Numbered from the stretch's first letter, positions 12,065-23,114 are shown. The stretch is 64,000 nt of DNA from Gnetum montanum (GCA_015680685.1 MNCI01036506.1:54530-118529), one strand, 5' to 3'. Numbers and translations are program-made. The notes: generated by a model from the sequence alone, not told the origin.

Positions 12065-12970
12065 GGGTTAATCATTCATTGTCTTCCCAGACTTACTTAT
12101 TATTGTCATGGTGTATGCTTAAGTAAGTCCGAGGTATATGATTTTTATGATCTTTTATGGTTTTTCTCCTATGCTAAAGGGTGAAGGGTTGAGAGAACTA
12201 ACTAACTCTAACTAAGGATCTAAGTCTAAATTAACTAGTGTCAGCATTCATTCCCACTTACCGTACACACCCTGAACTATGCAACTGTGGCTACCAAACA
12301 CTAATCGTTATTAGGATCACCACACGTAACGCATGTGCTCGAAGTGATCATATTGAAGCACTTAACTAGCCTAAATGTAATGAGTAGCCAATTTCTTGAC
12401 TAGCCGTACACATTCGTAGATGCTCGTAATCAAGTCATACTCATTCCACATTCTAGGAGTTGAGGGTAAGAGAGACTAATCGCAATGAGTAGCCGATTCC
12501 TTGTTTAGTCGTACACATTTGTCAATGCTCGTAATCAAGTCGTACTCATGCCACACTAATGCAGGTAATAAATAATAGGTAAGAAATAACAAATAATAAA
12601 TCCTATTCCATGCACTGCAAGGTTTATCCACAAAGCTCATCTTTATTGTCGTACACAACTTGCGTTCAGGTACAAAGCTACTCGAATAAAGATCCGTTCA
12701 CTTGGGGACTCCTACTGCAGGCACATGGAAAAATATTCTATCTCTGGAGTGATCAAACTACCAAAGTTTTCCTACTTTAAGCCTAGGATGGAAAATGAGA
12801 GAAGTGATGCCTCTTATTTATACATTTGGCAGCAGACCGCGATATCGCGTACGCGATATCATAGGGAACGACGCAATATCATGTACGTGATATCACATGG
12901 GATGCGATATCACAATGGTAGAAATATCACATATGTGATATCATGGTGCATGTGATATCGCATCTCATCA
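12065..12970 (-). repeat. LTR, 3' LTR of element C (left end in gap)
   Basis: It is nearly collinear with 18718-19586, starting at the shared GGGTTAATCATTCATTGTC stretch. It contains the AATAAA inverted repeat (12639-12647 with 12685-12693), a minus-strand TATA box (about 12813-12822) and a U3 array of palindromes at 12838-12966. It ends CTCATCA at 12970 and is directly followed by the polypurine tract. Confidence 0.9.
12838..12966. repeat. U3 array of GATATC-centred palindromes
   Basis: It contains the perfect 20-bp palindrome GATATCGCGTACGCGATATC (12842-12861) and the perfect 18-bp palindrome ATATCACATATGTGATAT near 12924-12941. Several imperfect variants of GATATC(A/G)CGTA(C/T)G(C/T)GATATC also occur. 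It lies immediately upstream of the minus-strand TATA box, where LTR enhancers sit. The second LTR of element C carries a shorter version at 19490-19580. Confidence 0.8.
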
Positions 12971-12988
12971 TACCCCCATGATTGAATG
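12971..12988 (-). promoter_or_regulatory. Polypurine tract of element C
   Basis: The minus strand reads CATTCAATCATGGGGGTA directly before the LTR start TGATGAG. A G-run abutting the LTR is the usual plus-strand DNA primer of LTR retrotransposons. The matching site of element B is at 58293-58306, and that of element A is on the plus strand at 57381-57394. Confidence 0.75.
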
Positions 12989-15432
12989 AAAACTCGTCCT
13001 CGAGTTCCTTACAATAATATCGGGAAGGTATGGAATTATTGAGGGAAATGGAACTAATGGGATGACATGTGAACGGATCATCATTACAAAACTTGAAAAA
13101 ACTGGTGTTCATGACAATAAGGGTGAACACCTTATTACAATGACATCAGGCCTTTGTTGGCAGCTTGAAAGAAAGAGAGAGAGAAAGAAGTGTCGCTGCT
13201 ACGAATGCTAAGATTGTAGTTTTCGTTGTCCTTCGGTAAGCATGCTATCCATCTTGCTTCTTGCATAGCTACTTCCAACACTGCTTCATTCCAAGTGTTT
13301 GCTCTAGATCCAATCCATTGTTGTATGATTGACATCTGCACACACAACACAATCTTGTATTAGCAAGGGTAAATGAATCATCATGTAATTGATACCTTGC
13401 TTCGGTGTAAGTTCATTGGCTAGGTTGTGGTATGGCTGATATGGATCTGGGAATATATTAATGAGAACTACTGAAGGTGTAGGGGTTAGGAAGAAAATCA
13501 AAAAATTTTGGGGCTAGTAGAAAATCAAAAAAATTCAGGCCCCGTACCCCCATGACTAATCGCAAACCTCCAGTAGCATTAGAATGGAGAAAGAAAAGGA
13601 ATAAGAAAGATAGATAAAAAGGAGCAACTATAGCATCGATGAGATGGATGCCAAGATGGTAATGAACAAAACAAAATGAAATTAATTATGAAATGTTAAG
13701 GGAAAGAATTTAACTGGTGCACCAAATAGGAATGTGAGTGGGTGCTCCCCAAAGTAGGCTCATGCCCATAATGCCCTAACAAACCCACATTCAAAGAGTT
13801 CGTAGGCTCTGGGAATGTCATTTGGAACAAGAGTAAAAGTCTTAACCAAAAGCATTTACCAAAAAGAAAACAATGCATCTACCAAAATATATACACTAAT
13901 GATACAACCAGCAATGAGGTGAACTATGGAGAGAAGGATGGAGAGAAGAGAATGGAATGGAATCCCAAGGACAAGGTGGTGTATAGCCCCTTGTGTGTTT
14001 TATGATTAATGTGACTTGGCAAGTCTCATTCCAAGGCCGACCTCAAACCAACCACGTCCAGTGACTTTGCATCAATGCATTTGGCTAAACCATCCATTGG
14101 ATAACAAAGATGCAATTCCAAAGAGCCACCACCAGTCCGACGAAACAAAGGAGAGAATGGGAAGCGAGAAGGGCCTTAGTTAGAGGGAACACTTTTGGTC
14201 CCATAACCAGTGCTTGTAGCCTAAGGTTATTCATCTAAGAGGTGTGCTTTGAATTCTCACTTTCTTCTCTTTCTCCTTTTTTTTTTGTTTTGTGTTTTTA
14301 TGCGTGAGAACCACACCATGCAAAGACTTCTTATTTTTATTGTCTCAGCTTCCGATAGATGGGATAACATCTGAATGATAAGAAAACTCAAGAAGAAAAC
14401 ATCCAAGAACCCAAGAGAATGGCCAACACAAAAGCATCAAGTTCCCTTAAAGTCACAACCTTTGCAATCCTTGAGTCCTTCCTTAGTTTGAGAAATACCC
14501 AGTCACTGATTCATTAAAGTTCTTATTGGAAGGGGACTGTACATTTCCAAGCCAAGAGAGACCATAGAACTTGGTAGATGGATGAATGAAGTGGCCTCAT
14601 TGCCTACCATATCAAAAGAAACATACCTTAGTATCAACATTGTAACTTAAAGGTAAAAACCAAACATTAGCAATCAATATGAAAACAGTTCATACCATCA
14701 TTCCAAACACTTATTATGGGACAAACTTACAGGGTGGATCACACACACACACACACACACAAAATGGAAAAAGTATAATGATGTTGTAAAACAAAAACTA
14801 GAAAAGTTAAAGAAATTAATAAAAAAAATTTGGAAAATTTAAAGAAATTTGTAAAACAAAAATGTGTAAAACAAAAATCAAAAAAGAACTAAGGGCTCCA
14901 TATGATCAGCATAGGTGGGCATCTCCCCCATGATTGAATTGTAAGGAGGAGATCTGAAATAATGAGCGCCTGTTTGAATTTCTAAGTAGTGCCCAACTTC
15001 TCCCAATTGATGATCTTAGATTAAGGGGTGGAAGTTGGCGACACCCATACTCCAATGTGTAAATGCTTTAGTTATGGGCATGGGTTTCCTCAATTCATTC
15101 CATGGATATTTAGTTGCTCCTTCGAGTAGCTGTCAACCATGGGGTGTCTACTACTAGTNGAAAAAATTTGGAAAAGTTAAAGAAATTTGTAAAACAAAAA
15201 TGTGTAAAACAAAAATCAAAAAAGAACTGAGGGCTCCATATGATCAGCATAGGTGGGCATCTCCCCCATGATTGAATTGTAAGGAGGAGATCTGAAATAA
15301 TGAGCGCCTGTTTGAATTTCTAAGTAGTGCCCAACTTCTCCCAATTGATGATCTTAGATTAAGGGGTGGAAGTTGGGGACGCTCATACTCCAATGTGTAT
15401 ATGCTTTAGTTATGGGCATGGGTTTCCTCAAT
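12989..15432 (-). other. 3' untranslated spacer of element C
   Basis: No coding domain is visible. The segment 13700-14700 aligns by eye with 62100-63000 (same orientation) and, inverted, with 52900-53500. A CA microsatellite lies at 14743-14760. The 15-mer CCCCCATGATTGAAT next to the LTR recurs at 14924-14938. A single N at 15159 separates two nearly identical copies of about 335 bp (14824-15158 and 15161-15496), which is probably an assembly artefact. Confidence 0.65.
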
Positions 15433-16060
15433 TCATTCCATGGATATTTGGTTGCTCCTTCGAGTAGCTTTCAACCATGGGGTGTCTACTACTAGTTGTG
15501 TGGTTGTTACATACAAGCATCTTTGTTTCAATGTTTCAAGAGCACACCTGCTGCATGGAGGAGATGAGCATCCCTCCATGTCATCACCCGATGAATCACT
15601 GTATGTGATGCATGGAAATTTACTCTTGTCAATATTTCCACAAATGTTTATCTTAGAAATTTCTAAGGAAAGATCGTGGATCCTAAGGCATGCGTCTACT
15701 ATACTAAGCCATGCCCTTCCCATTATAATTGGGAAGTCCCCTTCCTTGTTGTTCACTTCAATCACCAGAAAATCAGCTGGGTAAGACCAACCACACATAG
15801 TGGTAATGATGTCCTCCACCAATCCTAAGGGAATGGTGATAGACTGGTCTGCCAGCTCTAATTGAATGTTGCTCTTCTTAAGTAGGGGTAGATTCCAGGC
15901 GTGATACATCTCTCGTGAAATTAAGTTAACTCAAGAACCTGAGTTAAGAAGAGCCCTATGTGGTTTATTTTTGATGATCTGTAAATAGATTAAGGGACTC
16001 CCAAGGTTAGTTAGTTTCCTAGGAAGGTGGCCTACCTTGATCCAGTCAGTTACGGTATGC
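15433..16060 (-). pseudogene. Retropepsin-like protease of element C
   Basis: This would be the aspartic protease that processes the Gag-Pol polyprotein. Read on the minus strand, it shows a DWIKVGHL-type lead-in, then the active-site region ALLNSGS-stop-VNLIS. The usual DSG catalytic motif is NSG, with a stop three residues later. Downstream are QLELADQSITIPLGLVEDI, ADFLVIEVNN and FPIIMGRAWLS, which are typical of the plant gypsy protease fold. The open part is 158 codons. Homologous fragments lie at 19760-19945, 34470-34760 and 48600-49016. After the C-terminus the sequence goes straight to 3' spacer, so RT is missing. Confidence 0.85.
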
Positions 16061-16216
16061 ATTAACATAACCGTATGCGTTAAGCTCTGATTTTTGTCAG
16101 AAGGGTGCTCCAAAGTGTTAGATAGTGGAGGAGTGTACATGGCCTCAACCACTTGTTGTTGCGAGAGTTTGTCTAGGATTTTGGTTCTAAAGTAAGGTCT
16201 TCTCTTTTTACAGTTG

Positions 16217-18575
16217 TCAGAACCAGCAACAGGTTGGATATTTATAGCTCTCATAGCCTGACATTGCTACGGTTGAGGAGGAAGTTCCCCTTGCATTGTT
16301 GGAGCAAGGAGGTGTTACGGGAACTACTTGTCGTGGAAGAGGTGTAGATGGATTAGGAGGATGGTGTGGGTATGGAGTGTCTCTCGGAGGAGAAGGAGTC
16401 CTTCTGAAGTACTCCCAAACTTGGTAGTGATAGTTGGGAGTTGAGTGACTCATAGAGTCACTTGGAGAAATCAGCTACTGCACATAATATCCATAAGGGT
16501 CAGGCTGCCGGTAAGGGTACTGATGTTTCGATGACAGCATCCCCCATGACTATGGGTATTACCACTGCTGATGCTGTCTGATGGGCTGTGGGGGAGTTCC
16601 ACTTGGATAATACGTTAGTGGTTGGTAGAACTTCCTTGGGTTACCTTGTGGATAAGGTAAACTTTGGGGTGTTTGCTGTTGGTTGAGTCTTGGATTAAGT
16701 GCATACACCCCAGACTCCTATAGATGTGAGATAATGGGGCAACATTCCTTAGGATGGTCATAGTGGCAGATCTCACATCCACCATCATTGTCTATGTCAG
16801 AATATATAGCCACATCAGAGTTAGTGATTTTTCCCTTACCCTTGTTATGTGCAGGGCCTAAATCTCTCCACTTTTTCTTACCTTTATTACTACTTTGTTC
16901 TACCTTAGACTCTTCTACAATTTTTAAGATGATTCAATTTTAGAGTCTAAGGAACTTCATATGTTGTCTACCTTAGCCGCTATTTCTGTTGTTAATTTTT
17001 GGATCGGCAAGGTTTTCTGATTCACCAACTCTTCGAGTGATAACTCATCCTCTTCATCACAAAATTTCACTCCCTTATCTCGTAGGGAGGGATCGCGGTT
17101 GTACTCTTCTGCACTTTCCCTTTTGCGTAGCTCACCTTCTTCATTTGCTACTTTCTCCAACAAGCTTTTTACTTCATGGGCTCTAAGTTTTGATAATCGC
17201 CATTGGGCATAAGTCCCAAGGGTTCTTCTAGTTTCATGCCTTAACCCATCCATGATGTGGAGAAGTTGATCCCGCTGAGCATACCCATGGCCTAGGCAAT
17301 GATGTAACAATGTGTAATAGTGGGCCATGGCAGCATCCAAGGGCTTGTAATGACCTTGCTTCCAGTCTTAGATCTATTATGCAAATTGGACACTCTGGAG
17401 TACGTCTGATACTTTTCGTTGAACAGTTCAAGCATCGTACTCCACCTCCTGATGGTTTCTGGTTCGAAGGACTAATACCAGCTCTCTGCTTCCTTAGTGA
17501 GTGTCCTTGGGAACAAATTAAGTTTTTGCCACTCATTTTCTATATTCTGCAAGGCACAGCCATTGTGGAATGCTTGTAAATGATTTTGCGGATCAGCATT
17601 GTATCCCCCTTCAAATCGTGGGATGTTATTCATGTCTAATCGTTTGATCCGACTATCTTTTAAATGCCTTGTGGAAATCCTAACTACCTCCATTATGTCA
17701 AGCATACTTCAGCTTGTGAGTAGGGGCTCACCATGATCATCTCTTTCATGATGCCTGTTATGTCTGCGTTTTTCCCTACTCTCCCTACATCCTTGCCCTT
17801 GTCCTCTCTCTCGACTTTCCCGTCGAGGTCTGTCGTCCTTTTTACCTTACCCTTGTTCATGATGGCAATGCCCAGATGTGGAAGGAGAGGGTGAATGATG
17901 GGATGAAGGAGAAGAAGAAGGGGAACCATCGCCATGATGATGTTTCTTACCTTCTCTTCGACTACTACATCCCCAATCATGGTGATGATCTAAGTGCCCA
18001 TCCTTGGCATAAGTGGTTGTTCCCTCTGTGAATATCTGGTGTTCACGGGCATCAGAACCAGGGATATGTATCGTTGATCGTATGTTCTAATACCCTTTCT
18101 CCTCACCATCGTTAGGAGGGGGAACATCATTTGTTACAGAACTCGTGATAAGGGGTTCCTCATCTCCTATTTCACTAAGGACGTGTGGGGCTTTGCCCTT
18201 CAGAAAAGTATGTTGACTCTCCTACCTTAAGTCTCTCATACGTTGGGCATCTGTGAGATAATAATCCCTCATATCAAAATCTTACACAACGTATTCAGCA
18301 TATAGTTCAGTCATGCCTATCTGTGCCAAGGCACGGAAAAGTATGTGAGAGATTGATCGATCTGGGGGTGACACAATGTTACCTTGCAAATCTCTCCATC
18401 GTAGCTGCTCATCCTAATGGAGAATAAAAGTAAAATTAGGAATATACTCATCGGGATGAGTATATGTCATCTTATATTGTTTAGGACTTGGCTAATTTTG
18501 GTTATATGTTTTATCTTGCCGACTGTCTCATGTATGGTCCTTAGGTGGTGAGTTGCTCTTATGAGAAGAAGGCAT
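16217..18575 (-). pseudogene. Gag polyprotein of element C
   Basis: The reading starts at an ATG (minus strand, 18575) about 125 bases after the primer site. It passes through an acidic lead, a His/Ser/Arg-rich segment (about 17960-17800) and the gag core. The core is visible as KRLDMNNIPRFEGGYN and HLQAFHNGCALQNIENEW (17660-17540) and TIRRWSTMLELFNEKY (about 17450-17400), followed by helical acidic sequence to 16957. A CEICHYDHPKEC segment near 16780 resembles a CCHC zinc knuckle that has lost one residue. A Pro-rich tail follows. Several stops and at least three frameshifts break it. The same core occurs in element A near 47080-47160. Confidence 0.85.
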
Positions 18576-18699
18576 TTTTATTGGTGTGCTAAATTACTGT
18601 TATATAATTTTTATCTTTTGATTAACCTGAAGGTTCGTTAAGGCTCACAACGATGTGAGTGATATCCCTTATGTTCTATTCAGCGCACAAACACTTAGT

Positions 18700-18716
18700 C
18701 TCTGGCAACAGTGTCA
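18700..18716 (-). promoter_or_regulatory. Decayed primer binding site, tRNA-Asp type
   Basis: The minus strand reads TGACACTGTTGCCAGAG, one base from the LTR, at the same spacing as in element D. Compared with TGGCGCCGTTGCCGGGG the differences are G-to-A or C-to-T changes, as expected from deamination of methylated cytosines in a silenced element. Confidence 0.7.
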
Positions 18717-18717
18717 A

Positions 18718-19586
18718 TGATGAGTGGCGAGGTACCCCTACACTCAACCATACGATACGAGCATAGCACGCACGATCCGGTCGAACTCCGCAGACTAAAT
18801 GCCTAAACGCCGCATGGAACACTTGGGGTTAATCATTCATTGTCTTCCCAGACTTACTTGTTGTTGTCATGGGGTATGGTTAAGTAAGTCCGAGGTATAA
18901 GATTTTTATGGTATTTTATGGTTTTTCTCCTATGCTAATGGGTGAAGGGTTGAGAGAACTAACTAACTCTAACTAAGGATCTAAGTCTAAATTAACTAGC
19001 GTCAACATCTGTTCCTACTTACCGTACACACCATGAACTATGCAATTGTGGCTACCAAACACTAATCGTTACTGGGATCACCACACGTAATGCACATGCT
19101 CGAAGTGGTCGTACTAAAGCACTTAACTAGCCTAAATGTAATGAGTAGCCGATTTCTTGACTAGCTGTACACATCCGTAGATGCTCGTAATCAAGTCGTA
19201 CTCATGCCGCGCTTATGCAAGTAATAAATAAGAGGTAAGAAATAACAAATAATAAATCCTATTCCATGCACTGCAAGGTTTATCCACAAAGCTCGTCTTT
19301 ATTGTCGTACACAACTTGCGTTCAGGTACAAAACTGCTCGAATAAAGATCCGTTCACTTGGGGACTCCTAGTATGGGCACATGGAAAATATTCTATCTCT
19401 GGAGTGATCAAACTGCTAGAGTTTCCCTACTTTAAGTCTAGGATGGGAAATGAGGGGAGTGCCGCCTCTTATTTATAGATTTAGCAACGAACAGCGATAT
19501 CACGTATGCGATATCGCAGGGGACGACGTGATATTGCGGTGCATGCGANAACAGCGATATCACGTATGCGATATCGCGTCTCATCA
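18718..19586 (-). repeat. LTR (869 bp), 5' LTR of element C
   Basis: It starts TGATGAG at 18718 and ends CTCATCA at 19586. It contains the AATAAA inverted repeat (about 19295-19303 with 19341-19349), a minus-strand TATAAATA (19470-19477) and U3 palindromes around GATATC. A single N at 19549 separates two identical 28-bp stretches (19490-19517 and 19550-19577), so the palindrome array here may be misassembled. Confidence 0.9.
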
Positions 19587-19759
19587 CCATGCATGTCTTG
19601 GATAGTTTTATGTTCTCATTTTATAATCACTTGGTGTTTTTTGGTTTAGTGGCAATTGTTTCTTTTGCATAGATACTTATTTTTCAAATTTTTTGTAGGT
19701 TGGTGTAAGGATCATGTTTACATTTTGAACTTTCACTTCACAATTGCATCCTTCTTCAT
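19587..19759. other. Short spacer, no feature
   Basis: AT-rich sequence to the right of element C. It probably belongs to the gypsy remnant whose protease fragment follows, but nothing specific is visible. Confidence 0.4.
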
Positions 19760-19945
19760 CGTAGGTAATGCATGGAATTCTTTGCATCTATATGGCTTCT
19801 TGCTCATCTTTCTTGGAAATTTCAAGGAGAAGTCTCTCATTCCTAACTAAGCATCAATTGTGTTAAGCCATGCTCTTCCCATAATGATAAGAAAGTTCTC
19901 ATTATCATTCTTCACATTGATCACTAGAAAATCTGCTAGATAAAT
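19760..19945 (-). pseudogene. Gypsy protease fragment next to element C
   Basis: The minus strand gives LADFLVINVKNDNENF followed by LIIMGRAWLNTIDA. This aligns with the protease C-terminal half of element C (ADFLVIEVNN, IIMGRAWLS). Only this portion survives. It represents a separate, older element of the same family (E), beside or inside which element C was inserted. Confidence 0.7.
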
Positions 19946-20009
19946 GTAGGCACATTTTGGCCATTTCATGGAACAGTCTTTATAAGATGGTAGCACCGAA
20001 AAATAACTT

Positions 20010-20455
20010 ATTAGAAATAAAAGAGAATTTACGGAATCTTTGGGGTATAAAAAGGTTGAAGATATTGTGTCAAGTCAAGATCAATTAAATCAATGGACTT
20101 TTAAGGTTAGGCAAAATAAGACATTGGCTTAATCATACCAAGGAACATTGCCCGGTCAGGATTAAAAGAAATCCCATCATTAACAAAAATATTGACACAA
20201 ATGTTCTTGTTACTAGGATCAGAGAGAACAGCAGAAAGCCTGATGAAATATGCTCACTGATTGAAAGAATTGAGCCAGATGGCAGGAATATTGAGTTATT
20301 TGCAAGCTCACATAAAACCTCCCCAGGTGGATCTCTCTTGGCAATTGGTTGAATGGAGTCAGATTGTTGGACCAGAATCTCAGAGCACAACACAGAGCTT
20401 CTTTCTTAGATGTTGAGATTCAGCCACCCTCTTCAAGAAGATGAGTGGCGCATCT
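20010..20455 (+). pseudogene. MTA/METTL3-type m6A methyltransferase gene fragment
   Basis: MTA (METTL3) is the catalytic subunit of the nuclear mRNA N6-adenosine methyltransferase. The fragment corresponds to its C-terminal MT-A70 part. In order I read GYKKVEDI (about 20051), WLNHTKEHC-like sequence with changes (20127-20150), NKNIDTNVLV (20178), ENSRKPDEICSLIERIEPDG (about 20225) and RNIELFASSHKT (20285-20320). After a frameshift come WISLGNWLNGVRLLDQNLRA and VEIQPPSSRR (to about 20440). The family has near-identical strings (SRKPDEM, WLSLGNQLNGVRL, EVQPPSPPR). Frameshifts and stops make it non-functional. The upstream catalytic DPPW part is absent. No introns are visible, so a processed or transposon-captured copy is possible. 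Confidence 0.75.
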
Positions 20456-20499
20456 ATGTCCCTTGGCTTCACACTTTAAATGAAATGCAACCATTCTTG

Positions 20500-20726
20500 T
20501 TGAAACAATGTCCAGAAAAGACCTGCCAGCAGCAGCTATTGTCTTGGACTTGCTCTCTGTGCTCTACAATTTTTATGGAGAAGCCATAAAATACGCGCAC
20601 CCGGGAATTGCAGAAAGGCTCAGATTAGAGCTGATGCCCTACAATATCAACGTCACATCCTCCTGCTCCACCTTCACAAACACGGCATTTCTTCACAGCG
20701 TTTTGGACACAAAAATGAGGAGATAG
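20500..20726 (+). pseudogene. Possible short-chain dehydrogenase/reductase fragment
   Basis: The 72-codon reading includes a PGIAERLRLELMPYNINVT stretch. This resembles the helix and strand after the YxxxK motif in SDR enzymes of the 3-ketosphinganine reductase type (family pattern: GLAE.L..EL...NI.V). The YxxxK catalytic residues are not present in a recognisable form, so this is a weak call. It follows the MTA fragment directly on the same strand. The alternative is chance similarity. Confidence 0.3.
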
Positions 20727-21279
20727 ACGGCCTGGCCAAGAATATCCGTTCCTGCACAAGTATCATGGTTTCCTCGTACGTCTTGATGTTTTAGTTGGTG
20801 GCACGTGGATCCTCCCAACAGTTGCTAATCAACATCATGAACGCCATGTACCACGTCCAGAGTTCTGGCGGTTAAAAAATAGTTTCAACATTTGTAAGAT
20901 TGTTTGGGCAGAAGCATTGGGAGCTGCTGAGTATTCAAGACGTGAATCTATCGTGTGATTATGAATACGTTAATGATTACATTCATAGGATGATCTCAAG
21001 CCCGTTGAAATTGATGAAGTGCGAATAGTATCCTTCTACGGGTCCATACTCACCAGCTTTTAAAAAAAAAATGTATTACCCGGTGTCAAAGTAGAAAGAA
21101 TTGATGAGTCATAGCTTCAAATGATCGCGCTCAGGGCTTCGGACTACCTTTAAAGTCATGGATTAAAAGTCTCAGACTACACCAGCACCGTGAACAGGGC
21201 GTATTCAGAGTTAACTGGGATAGAAGCGGAGCAGCGAGTTAGTGGAGCAAACAAGGAGAAACAGTGTAACAGTGCGAAT
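20727..21279 (+). other. Unassigned stretch between gene fragments
   Basis: Base composition is higher in G+C than the flanking retroelements, as in old coding sequence. A frame near 20765-20960 contains GGTWILPTVANQHHERHVP, which I do not recognise. It may be further captured gene sequence. Confidence 0.3.
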
Positions 21280-22345
21280 TGTAATCAGAAAATCCAGTAC
21301 CAAAGAAGATGATACCTCAGTATCATTATTTTTTGATTTGAACCAATTCTCGAGATGAGCATTTGGTGGCTGCTCGAAAATGAGGTTAAGAGTCTTAGAA
21401 TAGTTCCGCATCCCAAAGTGGTCATTTCTTCATAGCACAGAGGTGGACGCTTTTGAGGGTTCTATAGCAAAGTCCACCATCTATATTGTCACTAAGCTTA
21501 GCATGACTCTTTCTGAAAAACTAAAGAACTTGGCCTCCAGGTATTCAGAAAGATAAATATTATGCTTGGGGATCAGTTAACAAAAGCAGTTAGTCTCCTC
21601 AATAATTATTGTAAACTTATTCATGGAAATGTTTGTCTGGAGTTATGTTGGTTGGTTGCCTGATCTATGAATCATTGTGTGGAGCTAGGTTGCCTAGAAC
21701 CGAGTAGCTGCGGAGCACCGATTTGATTTTTAACGCTAAAGCAATTATTGTTGACCGTTTAGTCCTTCCTGTCAGATTACCAAAGGGTTTTGAGTTCATC
21801 ACCGACAAGGCGTCTCAATCCATCAAAACTTATATAAGTTATTGAGCAACTACCACACATGATAGTCTTGAAAAAGTTACTCCCTATGCTGGAATCTGCC
21901 TTGGAATTTGGTTCTGCAGCTGCTGCTGCTTTGAATCCCTTCCTAAAAATGGGATCATGGCTGTCATAAGATGAATTTCATATAAAGGTCTTGCCAACAA
22001 TTGTTAAGCTTTTCGCACGATGCTGCAACATATCGATCAGTCTGGAGCGTCCATGTCAGTGCAAGTAGTTGACGAAGAAGTCTACCAACAGGTTGCTACA
22101 GGATATACAGACAACTCACCATTCTTACGTCAGCTTACTCTTAAATCCATGCTGCTTATTGCTCCTAACCTATCACAGCGAACAAATCAATGGTTCTCTG
22201 TTAAAATACTTCACCAAATTCACAGATTTAGAGTTGAAGATTCCCAGTTTGCAGTTCACAGCCTCCTATAATCGTCAGCTTGATCATTCCTATGCTTCGG
22301 AGAAACAGGAGAAGGTTCAGGATGTTTCATTAAAAGACAGATGAA
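21280..22345 (+). pseudogene. SCY1-like (SCYL1-type) pseudokinase gene copy, disabled
   Basis: SCY1-like proteins are pseudokinases with HEAT repeats that work in Golgi/ER vesicle traffic. In order the plus strand shows KEDDTSVSLFFDLNQFS (about 21305), EVKSLRIVPHP (21385), STEVDAFEGSIAKSTIYIVT (21437-21497) and LSEKLKNLASRY. Next come KLIHGNVCLE (about 21615), where HGN replaces the catalytic HRD, GCLIYESLCGARLPRTE (about 21660-21710) and SFLSDYQRVLSSSPTRRLNP (about 21760). The HEAT region follows with IVLKKLLPMLESALEFGSAA, FLKMGSWLS and VLPTIVKLFA (to 22015), then LLQHIDQ-type sequence, QVATGYTDNSPFLRQLTLKS and APNLSQRT (to 22190). Several frameshifts, stops and a deletion inside the kinase domain disable it. 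Exons appear fused without introns. Confidence 0.85.
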
Positions 22346-22675
22346 TGTCATACTCAAGGAAGACAGAATTGTGTACAGGATTCTGCTTTAAGCAGTTCCA
22401 GGAATAGTGCTTAACCGAGAATTAATTGCAGTCAATCTTCATTTGTTTTTTCTGAGAAGAAACGTCCCTTTTGAGTACGCGAGTTTTGAGTACGCGAGTC
22501 TTTCTTGACATTCTCACAACAGCCCAAGCATTCAAAGGAATTTTCTTACATGAACTCCGAGCATATGGGGATGTTAGCCAGTTAGCTTGAGCAGACGCAA
22601 CAGCATCTGTTTTGTTTACAGCTCGTGGATGTTGGATAATGATTGACGTAAACGGTTGAAAAAATTTGAGCATGT
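22346..22675. other. Unassigned stretch after SCY1-like fragment
   Basis: A 98-codon frame on the minus strand (22422-22718) and partial frames on the plus strand match nothing I know. A 16-bp tandem duplication containing GAGTACGCGAGTTTT lies near 22473-22500. Confidence 0.35.
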
Positions 22676-23114
22676 TAAACCTAAAGTTATTAACAGAAAG
22701 CATGTTTTCTAATTTCACAAGTTTGATTTACTTCAGAGAGAATCTACATGAATGAAAACTTCAAATAATAAACAATGCTATAACATCCGCGGCATCCTGC
22801 AAAAGGTAGTGGTTATGATATCAAGCAATCTGCAAAGGAAGGATGAAATGCTTAGAATGAATGCTTTACATCATGAGAGCCACTATTTTTACTTTATAAT
22901 TTTAAACCTTGAAATACTTTGTATTGTTGCCAACCGTGCTGCATCTGTAGAAGGTAGCCATTAAAAACCAAGAATTGAGACAAGGCCAAGGAAGGTAACA
23001 GATTTTAACTGAACTGGTTATGGAGAAGAGAAATAAAGGTTTAGTTCAATGAATCAAATAACGAGCAAGCATGTGGTTAGTGGAAGCTGGTTTCATGTTT
23101 ATCAATTAAATAAC
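22676..23114. repeat. 439-bp direct repeat, left copy
   Basis: This copy matches 24138-24576 over the same 439 bp with about four substitutions seen by eye (near 22790, 22807, 22967 and 23011). It ends exactly at the N gap. A 70-codon frame (22752-22964) is identical in both copies apart from synonymous changes, but I do not recognise it. Confidence 0.9.

Larger units (their letters stand above)
12065..19586 (-). mobile_element. Element C: Ty3/gypsy LTR element lacking RT and integrase
   Basis: The minus-strand order is 5' LTR (18718-19586), primer site (18700-18716), gag (18575 to about 16217), protease (about 16060-15433), a 3' untranslated spacer, polypurine tract (12971-12988) and 3' LTR (12065-12970). 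Protease sequence runs within about 100 bp into spacer sequence that follows integrase in elements A and B, so the RT-RNase H-integrase block has been deleted. Stops, frameshifts and a mutated protease active site show it is dead. A gypsy protease fragment immediately to the right suggests it landed in an older element. Confidence 0.85.

Noticed and set aside
11347-12126. Long open frames across the N gap at 11557-12064, and likewise across 23115-23706 and 45891-46561
   Set aside because: They are open only because Ns cannot contain stops. The sequenced parts match no protein.
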